DNA from: a virus
IMG/VR virus record: IMGVR_UViG_3300010354_015610
Span: 1 to 27,811 of that record
Length of the DNA stretch: 27,811 nt
Strand: one strand, 5' to 3'
Below the pieces are notes generated by a model. It was not told the DNA's origin and made no database searches. It was given only the letters and a program-made list of their open reading frames with translations. A program made the translations under genes and the position numbers. Of the stretch, positions 7,996 to 16,076 are shown piece by piece (the first letter of the stretch is position 1; the number at the start of each line of letters is the position of its first letter).

Positions 7996-8029
7996 CCAAT
8001 ATTATACCGAATATTGGAATATTTGTCAA
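7996..8029 (-). promoter_or_regulatory. Repeated promoter/operator cassette, copy 4 (best operator)
   Basis: TTGACA (8024-8029), 17-base spacer, TATAAT (8001-8006). The inverted repeat is perfect over eight bases on each side: CCAATATT-N6-AATATTGG at 7996-8017. The right half lies in the spacer and the left half covers the -10 box and the start region. Confidence 0.9.
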
Positions 8030-8037
8030 CCGAAAGA

Positions 8038-8223
8038 TTATTGCTCTACAGTCATCTCACCAATAAAGCGGAGACCAGTTCCTTCTACTTTGTAGGTCAA
8101 CGTAGTTATCTCGAACTCGTCTTCGATGTCCACATCCCATAGCCCAAATTCGTTGGGAGCGATGTTAGTTGCTTCGGGATGACTTTTCCTAAGAATCTGG
8201 TAAACTTCTTTGCGTTCCATCAT
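8038..8223 (-). CDS. Small hypothetical acidic protein
   Basis: 61 residues from the first of two adjacent ATG codons (8221-8223 and 8218-8220). Acidic, with NEFGLWDVDIEDEFEITTLTYKVEG. The stop of the upstream 56-aa gene lies across the two start codons (CAATGATGG), so translation is coupled. Unrecognised. Confidence 0.6.
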   Translation of the reverse strand: MMERKEVYQILRKSHPEATNIAPNEFGLWDVDIEDEFEITTLTYKVEGTGLRFIGEMTVEQ

Positions 8224-8390
8224 TGGAACTCCAGTAGATCTGCTACATAGCCATCATAGAGATATTGCAAAGCCTTCCATACACTGTCTTCTACGGAATT
8301 TGATTCCCTGAGGAGGGTGTAGGCTTCTCGGAAGTAGTTTTCGTCGCCGCGGGCCTCTGCGTAGGCTTCAGCACGTTTCAAATATTCCAT
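8220..8390 (-). CDS. Short hypothetical protein of 56 residues
   Basis: Begins MEYLKRAEAYAEARGDENYF and is helical and acidic throughout, with alanine- and tyrosine-spaced repeats reminiscent of a single TPR-like helical pair. It is the first gene after promoter copy 5 (SD GGAG) and its TGA overlaps the next ATG. Coding sense is supported by the helical heptad-like pattern, the SD and the coupling. Function unknown. Confidence 0.62.
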   Translation of the reverse strand: MEYLKRAEAYAEARGDENYFREAYTLLRESNSVEDSVWKALQYLYDGYVADLLEFQ

Positions 8391-8415
8391 TTACTGCTCC
8401 ACATCGTTTACTGTA

Positions 8416-8449
8416 TCAATATTATACAAAATATTGGAATATTTGTCAA
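8416..8449 (-). promoter_or_regulatory. Repeated promoter/operator cassette, copy 5
   Basis: TTGACA (8444-8449), 17-base spacer, TATAAT (8421-8426). Inverted repeat 8416-8437 with halves TCAATATT and AATATTGG. The leader is slightly diverged (TACAGTAAACGATG). Confidence 0.87.
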
Positions 8450-8456
8450 CCAAATT

Positions 8457-8927
8457 TTACCAACTTGATTGATATTCGAATTCCCAATTCAAGGGCAGGG
8501 ACAAGCAAGAATCCACAATTTTAATTGTATATTCTAGATCATGAAAATAATCTTCATTATATTCTGTTGACCCAAAAAAGAAACCCGACATGCTAGGTAG
8601 CAATTCAGCTGCTCGATCCTTGTCTGCTAGAACATCCATACAAACCTGTTTAAGAGCACTTAATTGGGATCGGCAAACGTGATATTTAAGGCAATTATCA
8701 ATATTTCTTTGGCAATTTCGCACGAACCAAAAATGAATCGAATTTGCTTTACGCCAATAACCTGCATTGATTACAATTTCAGTTACGGCGGGTTCGTCGG
8801 AAAATGCTCCGGTTCGATTTTCTAATTCGGGAAACATTTTACCAACTTCAACTTGAATATTTTCGTCGCCCGGATTCATATATTTACTGAGGAATCGTTT
8901 TCCCCGCAGATACATATCTAAGCCCAT
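8457..8927 (-). CDS. Conserved phage hypothetical protein (GLDMYL type)
   Basis: 156 residues from the ATG at 8925-8927. I choose this start over an upstream in-frame one at 8963 because it gives the typical MGLDMYL beginning and overlaps the preceding stop by one base (TAATG). The start MGLDMYLRGKRF and the middle AGYWRKANSIHFWFVRN resemble, from memory, a hypothetical family widespread in phages of many hosts. No catalytic motif is known to me. Translationally coupled to the 91-aa gene. Confidence 0.75.
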   Translation of the reverse strand: MGLDMYLRGKRFLSKYMNPGDENIQVEVGKMFPELENRTGAFSDEPAVTEIVINAGYWRKANSIHFWFVRNCQRNIDNCLKYHVCRSQLSALKQVCMDVLADKDRAAELLPSMSGFFFGSTEYNEDYFHDLEYTIKIVDSCLSLPLNWEFEYQSSW

Positions 8928-9202
8928 TATACTACCTCGATCATATTGGCAGGTACACGCCAACGACTGACACCTGCATTTACAGTGATATATTTTACTG
9001 CGACTTTTTCCACAGTGCCAATCACCGTTTGATTACGTTTACTAGAATAAAACTTAACACGATCACCCAATGTAATAGCTCGCTTTACCTCACGAGTCAT
9101 TTGTCCTCGACGATACTTTATAGCCATTACAATACTATTAAGTTGATCATTGGTAAGATCACCGAACATAATTGTGCTATTGATATCTTGTACAGTTACC
9201 AC
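8927..9202 (-). CDS. Small SH3/KOW-like hypothetical protein, GTG start
   Basis: 91 residues. The C-terminal half (LGDRVKFYSSKRNQTVIGTVEKVAVKYITVNAGVSRWRVPANMIEVV) has the look of a small SH3-like barrel: G-D-x-V, a G-x-V-x-x-V strand and a final V-x-x-x-x-I. The N-terminal third is helical. The start is GTG at 9200-9202 with SD CGGAG six to seven bases upstream; no better ATG exists. The stop overlaps the next ATG. Confidence 0.68.
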   Translation of the reverse strand: MVTVQDINSTIMFGDLTNDQLNSIVMAIKYRRGQMTREVKRAITLGDRVKFYSSKRNQTVIGTVEKVAVKYITVNAGVSRWRVPANMIEVV

Positions 9203-9232
9203 TTTAAACTCCGTTGAGTGTTAATGTTTCAA

Positions 9233-9261
9233 ACTATAAAAGAAAAGTGAATATTTGTCAA
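9233..9261 (-). promoter_or_regulatory. Sigma70-like promoter without operator repeat
   Basis: TTGACA (9256-9261), 17-base spacer, TATAGT (9233-9238), in front of the 91-aa and 156-aa genes. The CCAATATT repeat of the other cassettes is absent here. Confidence 0.7.
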
Positions 9262-9267
9262 TAGATC

Positions 9268-9432
9268 CTAATCATTTTCTTTGGAGCTGGTGTTGGGTCC
9301 CTCTAGATATTGCTTTAATACCCGCATCAGTTTACGACTGGTATCATAGACATATTCATGGGTATCATCTTCTGTGCTAATAGTAATGATAAAACCATTT
9401 TTTGCACGTCGAATTTCAATATTTTCAAACAT
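9268..9432 (-). CDS. Short hypothetical protein of 54 residues
   Basis: Starts MFENIEIRRAKNGFIITIST. I prefer the ATG at 9430-9432, with AAGGA nine to ten bases upstream, over an in-frame ATG at 9465, because the longer start would overlap the -10 box of its own promoter. The first 35 residues form an apparent beta hairpin followed by a helix. Unrecognised; common kind of phage small gene. Confidence 0.6.
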   Translation of the reverse strand: MFENIEIRRAKNGFIITISTEDDTHEYVYDTSRKLMRVLKQYLEGPNTSSKEND

Positions 9433-9455
9433 AGGTGTATCCTTAATGTTTTTAT

Positions 9456-9484
9456 ACAATAACAAAATTTTAAATATTTGTCAA
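9456..9484 (-). promoter_or_regulatory. Sigma70-like promoter without operator repeat
   Basis: TTGACA (9479-9484), 17-base spacer, TATTGT (9456-9461), directly upstream of the 54-aa gene and just past the end of the sugar operon. No inverted repeat is visible. Confidence 0.65.
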
Positions 9485-9488
9485 TCTA

Positions 9489-9872
9489 TTATTGTAGTTT
9501 TTTATTCAAAACTTGGCGTAGGACAACACTAGCATAAGTAAAATTTTGCTCCATATAGGACAACCCAGCTAAACCATAGGCAATTGATCCCATATCTTTG
9601 AAGTAATTTTCACTAGGCCATTTTTTATGTTTTATCGGCCAACTATCTATAATAAGACATTCGTCTGCTATTGGTAGATATTCATCACGTTTTTTTACGC
9701 TGAGCATTCTTAATGCGATAGCTTCTTGGTAGATGTCGGTTCTTTCAAAGTTACGTGCAAACAGATGTACTAGATAAGCTTCTACTTCATTGGCAAGAAA
9801 TATTTTTGTTTGACCTTCACTTTCTAGAATTAGATCATAACTAACTTTTAAATATTCCTGCCAATGTCTCAT
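9489..9872 (-). CDS. Hypothetical protein, last gene of the sugar operon
   Basis: 127 residues, helical and acidic, with AYGLAGLSYMEQNFTYASVVLRQVLNKK at the end. I do not recognise it and see no catalytic motif. It begins 8 bases after the RfbH-like gene, so it is probably on the same mRNA, but its product need not act on sugars. Confidence 0.6.
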   Translation of the reverse strand: MRHWQEYLKVSYDLILESEGQTKIFLANEVEAYLVHLFARNFERTDIYQEAIALRMLSVKKRDEYLPIADECLIIDSWPIKHKKWPSENYFKDMGSIAYGLAGLSYMEQNFTYASVVLRQVLNKKLQ

Positions 9873-9880
9873 ACAAATAT

Positions 9881-11218
9881 TTATTTGTATAAGCTTAAGA
9901 AGCCCTCTACTTTTTCACCAATATAGGCAATCTGTTCAGGTGTAATCACAGGACTTGTACCATGAAAATAAGTATGAGTCATAGCGTGAGTTGCTTTGGG
10001 AAATCTAAGTTGTGCTGTAAGAGGATCCATAATGTGACTATAAGCAGGCTGCAACATAATATTTCCAGCAAAATATGGCCTAGTTTGAATTAGGTTTTCT
10101 TCCAAATAATCCACAATATCACTGCGGGTAAAAGGAGCGCCTTTGCGAATAGTAAGAGGAAAAGCAAACCAACTAGGATCAGCCTTGGTCTGTGCTCTCG
10201 GTAAATGGAAGAATTCTTCATATGGTTCATATATATTGAATAAAAGTTGATAGTTTCTACGACGTAGTTCGTGAATTTTGGGAAGTTTTTCTAACTGTTT
10301 TAAACCCATACTACACTGCAATTCAATAGGTTTAAGATTATAACCAATTTCATCGTAGACATACTTGTGATCAAAAATTTCACCAGGTAATGTCGGTACC
10401 CATTCCTTAAATCGTGTACCACAGGTTCCGCATTTTAACTTGTTAGCTTCGGGACCAACACAATAACAGCCTCTACCCCATTCTCTAAAACTACGTAGAA
10501 TAATTTCTTGTTTGGGATCATCTGTTGCTACGTAGCCGCCTTCTCCCATGGTCATATGATGTGCAGGATAAAAACTGCAACTAGACATATATCCAAAACT
10601 ACCTAACGGTTTTCCATCATATGTAGATCCCAAGGCATCACAGCAGTCTTCTAATAGCAATATTTCTCGACCAGTCCGACTCTTATAAGAATCTAACATA
10701 TTTTTCAATCTATCCATATCGGGCGGGTTGCCCAAGACATGAGCAAAAGTTAAAACACGTACATCGGGATTTTGATCTAAAACTTTTTCTAGATGATCCA
10801 AGTCTAAATTTAATGTATCCAGTTCGATATCCACAAATACAGCATTAAAACCCATTTGTAATGTAGGATTCAATGTAGTAGGAAATCCAGCAATTGGCAT
10901 CACTACTAGACTTTTTTTAGGTAAATTGTGCCCACGTTTACTAGTCAAACTGGCCATCATTAACAAGTTACTACTACTACCACTGTTAGTCACAATGCCG
11001 TAATTTTTGCCGAATTGCTTGGGAAATTCTCTTTCGAATTTTAGTGCATCATCCCCCATTACCAACCAGCCTTTTAGAAGACTAGCCACACCGGCTTCAA
11101 ATTCGTCTGCATCATAATATGCACCGGCGTAGTTTACAAAATCTTTACCTGCAACCCATTTTTTATTGGCCTGCACTTGATTAATATATTCTCTTACTTG
11201 TTTTAAAATATGTTCCAT
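9881..11218 (-). CDS. RfbH/E1-like nucleotide-sugar 3-dehydrase (PLP or PMP and iron-sulfur)
   Basis: 445 residues of the DegT/DnrJ/EryC1 fold. The cofactor site has TNSGSSSNLL (about 77-86) and SFYPAHHMTMGEGG (215-228). A histidine (H220) stands where aminotransferases have their PLP-binding lysine, the signature of the E1/RfbH dehydrases that remove the C3 hydroxyl of a 4-keto-6-deoxyhexose. Cysteines at 193, 251 and 253 fit the E1 iron-sulfur pattern C-X57-C-X-C; the last ligand (C263 or C266) is spaced differently from the X7 I recall for E1. The known family acts on CDP-sugars with a separate reductase (E3), which I do not find here. Confidence 0.85.
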   Translation of the reverse strand: MEHILKQVREYINQVQANKKWVAGKDFVNYAGAYYDADEFEAGVASLLKGWLVMGDDALKFEREFPKQFGKNYGIVTNSGSSSNLLMMASLTSKRGHNLPKKSLVVMPIAGFPTTLNPTLQMGFNAVFVDIELDTLNLDLDHLEKVLDQNPDVRVLTFAHVLGNPPDMDRLKNMLDSYKSRTGREILLLEDCCDALGSTYDGKPLGSFGYMSSCSFYPAHHMTMGEGGYVATDDPKQEIILRSFREWGRGCYCVGPEANKLKCGTCGTRFKEWVPTLPGEIFDHKYVYDEIGYNLKPIELQCSMGLKQLEKLPKIHELRRRNYQLLFNIYEPYEEFFHLPRAQTKADPSWFAFPLTIRKGAPFTRSDIVDYLEENLIQTRPYFAGNIMLQPAYSHIMDPLTAQLRFPKATHAMTHTYFHGTSPVITPEQIAYIGEKVEGFLSLYK

Positions 11219-11219
11219 T

Positions 11220-11990
11220 TTATTGTCTACTTGTCAAAAATCCAATATAGTCACTATATTGTACACTATCCACAATCCTAAGTCTATGTCTTAAGAAGAA
11301 TTGACCTATTGAGTAACCATTGAAGATACTTAAATGTTCGTGAAATATCCCGTGTGGCAAAGGTGGGCAATCAAAATTCGGCACTTCGAAATAAAAAGTA
11401 GTATCTAGATGACCAAAATTTAATACCTGTTGTAAGACTCGGTCTGGGTCCGATTCGTGCTCTAAAACATGACAACACATAACAAAGTCAAATTTTAGAT
11501 CACTATTTAAACCAAGTTTCTCTATGCCCGGTTGAACAGGTTTATCACTTATGTCATAAACATATTTTTTCACATTGGAATTAAATTCGGGTATATACTT
11601 TCCGTCGTTGCCACCAAAATCCAATAAAGTTTTTATATTGTTCAAGTCAGGATTGCGGTCTATTAGGTAATTTAATCCCACTAGTCTTCGTTCTATTTCT
11701 TCTTCTGTATCAAAAGTTTTAGATACTGCTGCGTAATAAGGATTTAATTCTATTCTGGTCTCGGTATATTCTTTCCCCCGATAGTCTAAATAATATCTAG
11801 AAATTTCAGTATCATCTAATCTAGCATCTGTACCTACCCAGGTACAATCTTGACAAACGATAGCGTGAATAGGTCGATTTGATAAAGTATCTACACCAGT
11901 AGCTCTGGATACTACAAATCTATCTAAAAAGGCATATTTAAATTCTACATTGTAGGATCTGCAGGCCATACAATTATTAATAAGATACAT
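11220..11990 (-). CDS. SAM-dependent methyltransferase with N-terminal zinc-ribbon, sugar C-methyltransferase-like
   Basis: 256 residues. Two CxxC pairs at C7/C10 and C46/C49 look like a zinc-binding head, as in sugar C-methyltransferases. The SAM motif LLDFGGNDGKY is at 122-132, and the post-motif region FDFVMCCHVLEHESDP is typical of class I methyltransferases. The C-terminal NAD-like extension of full-length sugar C-methyltransferases (about 400 aa) is missing, so it is a short version. It sits between an RmlB-like dehydratase and the RfbH-like enzyme, pointing to methylation of a 4-keto-deoxysugar; this is inferred. Confidence 0.75.
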   Translation of the reverse strand: MYLINNCMACRSYNVEFKYAFLDRFVVSRATGVDTLSNRPIHAIVCQDCTWVGTDARLDDTEISRYYLDYRGKEYTETRIELNPYYAAVSKTFDTEEEIERRLVGLNYLIDRNPDLNNIKTLLDFGGNDGKYIPEFNSNVKKYVYDISDKPVQPGIEKLGLNSDLKFDFVMCCHVLEHESDPDRVLQQVLNFGHLDTTFYFEVPNFDCPPLPHGIFHEHLSIFNGYSIGQFFLRHRLRIVDSVQYSDYIGFLTSRQ

Positions 11991-11993
11991 AGC

Positions 11994-12950
11994 TCACCAT
12001 ACAAAAGTTTTACGATAATATTCTACAATTTTGGCTAGTTCTTTATCAAAATTAGCTCGAGCTTGCCACCCCAAAGATTTAAGTTTAGTATCATCTATGC
12101 TATATCTTAAATCTTGACCAGGACGTATCAAATCTTTAACATAATCTCTATAGTCAACGTTCTTTTTAAAATATAATCGAATAATTTTCTGTACAACTTC
12201 GATGTTAGGTAACTCTATATTGCCAGATATATTATAGATTTCATTTACTATTCCGCTGTCGATGATAGTTAATACTGCACGAGCTGTGTCACTGGCGTGT
12301 AACCAAGTTCTTACAGGCTTACCTTTGTCGTGAAGATCAATGGGTTTACCCACTGTTAAATATTTGACCGTTTTTGGTATAAGTTTTTCCACATACTGAC
12401 CAATACCATAGTTATTTGTGGGTCGAACAATAACGTAGGGAATTTGATATGTTCGTGCCCATGCCTGCACTAACATATCCGCTGCGGCCTTAGTGGCGCT
12501 ATATGGATTACTAGGTTTCAATAAATCACTTTCAGTATGACTGCCTTGTAAAATATCACCATACACTTCGTCGGTACTAAAATGTAAAAGAACAGGAACT
12601 TGATATTTTGTTCCCTGTGCTTTTTGTTTAATCAGTTCCAATAATTTGTGTACACCATTAATATTGCTTTTAAGAAAGATATCACTTTGGCTAATACTAT
12701 TATCAACGTGACTTTCTGCAGCGGTATTAATGATGTAGTCACAATCGTATAATCTTTCTAATTCGTTAATGTCTTTGTGTTCGAATATAAAATTTTCATA
12801 TTTTTCTAATCCTTGCAGTAGATTCCAATTAGCAGCATAAGTGCCACTATCTATGCCCCGGACATACCACCCACGTTTTAAACAACTTTCCGCAACATGA
12901 TAGCCTATAAAACCTAAACAACCGGTTACATATACAATTTTTTTATTCAT
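11994..12950 (-). CDS. dTDP-glucose 4,6-dehydratase-like enzyme (RmlB family)
   Basis: 318 residues of the extended SDR family. Residues 10-16 (GCLGFIG) bind NAD. STDEVYGD at 125-132 is the dehydratase signature, with the catalytic Asp-Glu pair, and Y150-x3-K154 is the SDR catalytic dyad (NPYSATKAAAD). This family converts a nucleotide-activated glucose to its 4-keto-6-deoxy derivative, the entry point for deoxysugars. It overlaps the upstream SDR by four bases. The activating nucleotide (dTDP, CDP or UDP) cannot be read from the sequence. Confidence 0.88.
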   Translation of the reverse strand: MNKKIVYVTGCLGFIGYHVAESCLKRGWYVRGIDSGTYAANWNLLQGLEKYENFIFEHKDINELERLYDCDYIINTAAESHVDNSISQSDIFLKSNINGVHKLLELIKQKAQGTKYQVPVLLHFSTDEVYGDILQGSHTESDLLKPSNPYSATKAAADMLVQAWARTYQIPYVIVRPTNNYGIGQYVEKLIPKTVKYLTVGKPIDLHDKGKPVRTWLHASDTARAVLTIIDSGIVNEIYNISGNIELPNIEVVQKIIRLYFKKNVDYRDYVKDLIRPGQDLRYSIDDTKLKSLGWQARANFDKELAKIVEYYRKTFVW

Positions 12951-13741
12951 AAGTAATTTTTTAATCCTTGATGCAAACCCTTTAATTGAATGCCTAATTT
13001 ATTTAATTTGTCTGCGCTACCAGTATAGTTATTTTTACTTGTACTCTCTATAAAAATTTCTCTATCAATATCATGCAATTGTCTAAACTTTTCTATAACT
13101 TCACTAATTAGATATTTGTTTTCGTAAACACAATTTATGTCTTTTGCCCATTCTGGAATATTATTATCTATATAATATTCTACAACAGTACAAAGATCCC
13201 CTATACTGAAATAATCAAAATATCTGTTATTATTAATAACAAATTTTTGATCAACGGAAGATAAAAATTTAGGAAAAATTCTAGTGGCGATTTCTCCGGG
13301 TCCAAAACAATTAAATATTCTTAAATTATAAAAATTATTTTTCGACCAAGATAGTCTACTACGCAAATTTTGACTTAGCCCATATGAATCTATAGGCAAT
13401 CTATCCCAAATTTCATTTTCTTTAACATTGTTAATATTTCTTTGTCTATCATACTCTGCTGCACTGGCAGTATTAATAAATTTTCCAAACAAATCCGAAT
13501 TGGCATAAAAGTTCATATATAGCCCAAGATTGTTTTGAACATCTGAGATAGTATTTGTCATTGTAGCAGCACAGCATACTATAACATCGGGCTGATTAAT
13601 TTCTAACCAATTTTTAACCTTGTTGTAATCTAAAATATCTAAGGTAGTTCTAGTTACATTCAAAATCTTATGTTTTTGATGGAAATATTTGCTTATGTTA
13701 TTGCCAACAAAACCATTACTACCTATTATTGCAATTTTCAT
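12947..13741 (-). CDS. SDR-family nucleotide-sugar reductase/epimerase-like, catalytic Lys replaced
   Basis: 264 residues. It has the N-terminal NAD(P)-binding loop IIGSNGFVGNN (5-15), TASAAEYD in the place of the catalytic Ser/Thr, and DSYGLSQNL, where the YxxxK dyad reads Y120-G-L-S-Q124. The lysine is therefore glutamine. The overall look is that of a short RmlD/GDP-fucose-synthase-like protein. Loss of lysine usually weakens or abolishes dehydrogenase activity, so it may bind rather than turn over its nucleotide sugar. It overlaps both neighbours by four bases. Confidence 0.7.
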   Translation of the reverse strand: MKIAIIGSNGFVGNNISKYFHQKHKILNVTRTTLDILDYNKVKNWLEINQPDVIVCCAATMTNTISDVQNNLGLYMNFYANSDLFGKFINTASAAEYDRQRNINNVKENEIWDRLPIDSYGLSQNLRSRLSWSKNNFYNLRIFNCFGPGEIATRIFPKFLSSVDQKFVINNNRYFDYFSIGDLCTVVEYYIDNNIPEWAKDINCVYENKYLISEVIEKFRQLHDIDREIFIESTSKNNYTGSADKLNKLGIQLKGLHQGLKNYL

Positions 13742-14937
13742 TTGATATTATTTTTAGCAAATTTTATTAAGCCATCAAGCGTAGTTTCGCCTGTTAGTGT
13801 TTTCATCAAACTATATTTTCTGGTCCTATCCTTGTGACCCAAGTAATCTAAAGCAAAATGAGATTTATCTGCTAATCCCCCGGACAATATAACATTCTTT
13901 GTGATACAATCTTTATCTATAGTTTCTATCGCTAGACAATATTGATTAAGCCAAGAACAGGCAATAGCTGATATAAATTGTTTAATTGTTTGCGATTCTT
14001 TAAGATATACAAGCCCAGATTTATCCGGAGATATATAACCCCAACTACCTTCAAAAATTTTTAGATCGACCTGGATGGGATTCTGTTCTAATAAATCGTC
14101 TATAGTCAACTGATTCCAAATATTCCAGAAACGTGAGGGTTCTAATAGTTCTGCTAATACATTCAAAGCTCTGCCAGCTGGGATATGTGTAATCACTTTT
14201 GCCCAGGACGATTTGTCTATAGGTCTAAGATCACCCTCGCCATTCGACATTAACATAGCTACCTGACTACCAGTACCTAAATTAAGAACCAAATCAGCTG
14301 CATTTCCTAAATCCGATCCAATTAGTGCAGCTTGAAGATCCCCTAAGCCCCCATAAATTTGATAACGTTTTTTATCTATAGTGCTTGCTCCTAAATAAGA
14401 GTCTACGATGGGGTAGGTTTCACAGTTTAAGTAATGCAAAATTTTGTCACTAAGATCTGCGGATGAATACTGCACTAATCCTTGACTGGCTACAAGACTA
14501 ATATGATTGCCTTCTATCTCATCCAGGATGGCATTAGCTAATGTGCCGATTTTTTTATTTTTAATGTTTAATGCTTTAATAGTGCTAAAAGCCATACCTG
14601 GCTTAAGTCGCATTTTAGTTTCATTATAAAATTGATAACTCCAACTTAGATCTGCTCTGGCATCTTTCCAACTATAATAATAATCATCCAAACTAAATCC
14701 ATGCATTTCAAAACAGGTAAAAATTTTATCTGCTTGTTGTTTGATATCAATCAGTCTTACTAATTCCTCGAACGCATTTCTATATAATCTTAAAGGAATT
14801 TGATAGGCGGGGTATTTAGCATGATTCTCGGTACTAGGACTAATTACCTCTGCTTTACTTAGTATTCTTTGGGTATCTAGGCAATAGAGCAAGGCTTTTA
14901 TTCTACTTGCACCAAAATCCATTAGAATTATTTTCAC
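13738..14937 (-). CDS. FGGY-family carbohydrate kinase
   Basis: 399 residues of the actin-like ASKHA kinase fold. The phosphate-1 motif is MDFGASRIKALLY (6-18), GGLGDLQAALIG lies in the middle domain junction, LVLNLGTGSQVAML supplies the phosphate-2 motif, and ILSGGLADKS is the adenosine motif. The family phosphorylates free sugars such as xylulose, ribulose, glycerol or sedoheptulose; this short version resembles sedoheptulokinase more than xylulokinase (about 480-500 aa). Its gene overlaps that of the sugar-phosphate cyclase by four bases, so it may supply sedoheptulose 7-phosphate to it (inference). Confidence 0.78.
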   Translation of the reverse strand: MKIILMDFGASRIKALLYCLDTQRILSKAEVISPSTENHAKYPAYQIPLRLYRNAFEELVRLIDIKQQADKIFTCFEMHGFSLDDYYYSWKDARADLSWSYQFYNETKMRLKPGMAFSTIKALNIKNKKIGTLANAILDEIEGNHISLVASQGLVQYSSADLSDKILHYLNCETYPIVDSYLGASTIDKKRYQIYGGLGDLQAALIGSDLGNAADLVLNLGTGSQVAMLMSNGEGDLRPIDKSSWAKVITHIPAGRALNVLAELLEPSRFWNIWNQLTIDDLLEQNPIQVDLKIFEGSWGYISPDKSGLVYLKESQTIKQFISAIACSWLNQYCLAIETIDKDCITKNVILSGGLADKSHFALDYLGHKDRTRKYSLMKTLTGETTLDGLIKFAKNNIK

Positions 14938-16076
14938 GCTACAGCCTTCTTAATAGAACTTAATATTTCACTAAGACCATTATCATCTAAATTTAAACTG
15001 ATAAATTCCATAAGATTACTTGCAGTCAAGGTTGCAATCTTTAAGGTATTGCCCTCTGCTTTCTTATCGTTAGTAAGAAAGGTCATTAGATTTTCCAAGG
15101 GTAAATTTTTAATAAACATTTGTATATAATCACTGATTAGTCTTTTTCCCAAAATATTAATACGTTTATTTAAATGTTCAGACAATAAGTGTCTATCCGT
15201 AGATAGTTGATTTTCTATAATCATACCCAAACTCACAGCCTGTCCATGAGGAATGTAATAATTAGAAAGAGCTTCTAAAGCGTGACCTAAACTGTGACCG
15301 TAATTCATGCTCCTTCTAATATCCAATTCAAATTCATCATTTTCTACAATAGCTTTTTTAACTTGCAGGCTAGAGGAAATTAAATTTTTTATAGTTGTTT
15401 TGTCTTTAACTAAAAACGAATCTATAGAATTTTCTAATAATTCGATACAATTGTCACCTGCAGTGGCAAGTAGTCTGAATATTTCCCCTGCACCACTTAA
15501 ATAATCACTGAGTCTTAATGATTCTAAAAAGTTAATATCAATGAAAACTCTGCGTGGTGCACTAAACAGACCCAAGACATTTTTACTATTACCGTGATTC
15601 ACTGCAGTTTTTCCCCCTAAACAACTATCAGCCTGTGCTAATAGGGTAGTAGGTATAAAAGTCCAAGGTATACCACGTTTAAACATATAGGAACTAAATG
15701 CACCTAAATCCTGTAGTATCCCCCCTCCGATAACAAATAAATGACTGCCCCTATTAGCATTTTGTTCAAGCAACCAATTGCAAATGTGCAAAACCTTGTT
15801 GATATTTTTATTGTCCTCTACTGCATCCACTTCATAAACATTTATATTACCAAAATTAACTGTATTTAGACAGATATTTTTTACATTTTTATCTATCAGT
15901 ATAAGAGGATGTTTTTGATCTTGCATCAATGAATTAATCCAAGTAAATTTGTTATCATTAATAAATTCTACTGTATAGGGTCTCGGCTTACTATCTACTC
16001 GAAAAATATCTAAATTAGAATCAATAGTTAAATCAAATATATCTTGTTGAATTTGAAATTTTGTCTTAATTATCAT
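14934..16076 (-). CDS. Sugar-phosphate cyclase of the 3-dehydroquinate synthase superfamily
   Basis: 380 residues. NAD and metal-site motifs are clear: FVIGGGILQDLGAFSS (115-129), PTTLLAQADSCLGGKTAVN (142-160), then metal ligands E198, H261 (NYGHSLGHALE) and H277 (PHGQA), and DKK at 337-339. In dehydroquinate synthase the E-V-I-K motif has lysine; here it is E198-I-F-R201, an arginine. The superfamily also includes enzymes that cyclise sedoheptulose 7-phosphate (2-epi-5-epi-valiolone synthase, desmethyl-4-deoxygadusol synthase). Given the FGGY kinase beside it and no other shikimate gene, a C7-sugar cyclase is more likely than a true aroB. Confidence 0.8.
   Translation of the reverse strand: MIIKTKFQIQQDIFDLTIDSNLDIFRVDSKPRPYTVEFINDNKFTWINSLMQDQKHPLILIDKNVKNICLNTVNFGNINVYEVDAVEDNKNINKVLHICNWLLEQNANRGSHLFVIGGGILQDLGAFSSYMFKRGIPWTFIPTTLLAQADSCLGGKTAVNHGNSKNVLGLFSAPRRVFIDINFLESLRLSDYLSGAGEIFRLLATAGDNCIELLENSIDSFLVKDKTTIKNLISSSLQVKKAIVENDEFELDIRRSMNYGHSLGHALEALSNYYIPHGQAVSLGMIIENQLSTDRHLLSEHLNKRINILGKRLISDYIQMFIKNLPLENLMTFLTNDKKAEGNTLKIATLTASNLMEFISLNLDDNGLSEILSSIKKAVA

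Noticed and set aside
7629-8066. Plus-strand open frame of 145 codons over the small-gene region
   Set aside because: It lies antisense to a set of promoter-linked small genes and spans two of the repeated promoters; the translation looks like shadow sequence.
6495-8451. CRISPR array suggested by the regular repeats
   Set aside because: The repeats are spaced irregularly by genes of 150 to 930 bases and contain promoter boxes, so they are regulatory cassettes, not CRISPR repeats.
9881-11218. Ordinary sugar aminotransferase of the DegT family
   Set aside because: The lysine that binds PLP is replaced by H220, and iron-sulfur cysteines are present, as in RfbH/E1 dehydrases.
14934-16076. True aroB (3-dehydroquinate synthase) for aromatic amino acid synthesis
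   Set aside because: No other shikimate gene is present, the neighbour is a sugar kinase with a 4-base overlap, and the E-V-I-K lysine is arginine. It is kept as a sugar-phosphate cyclase.
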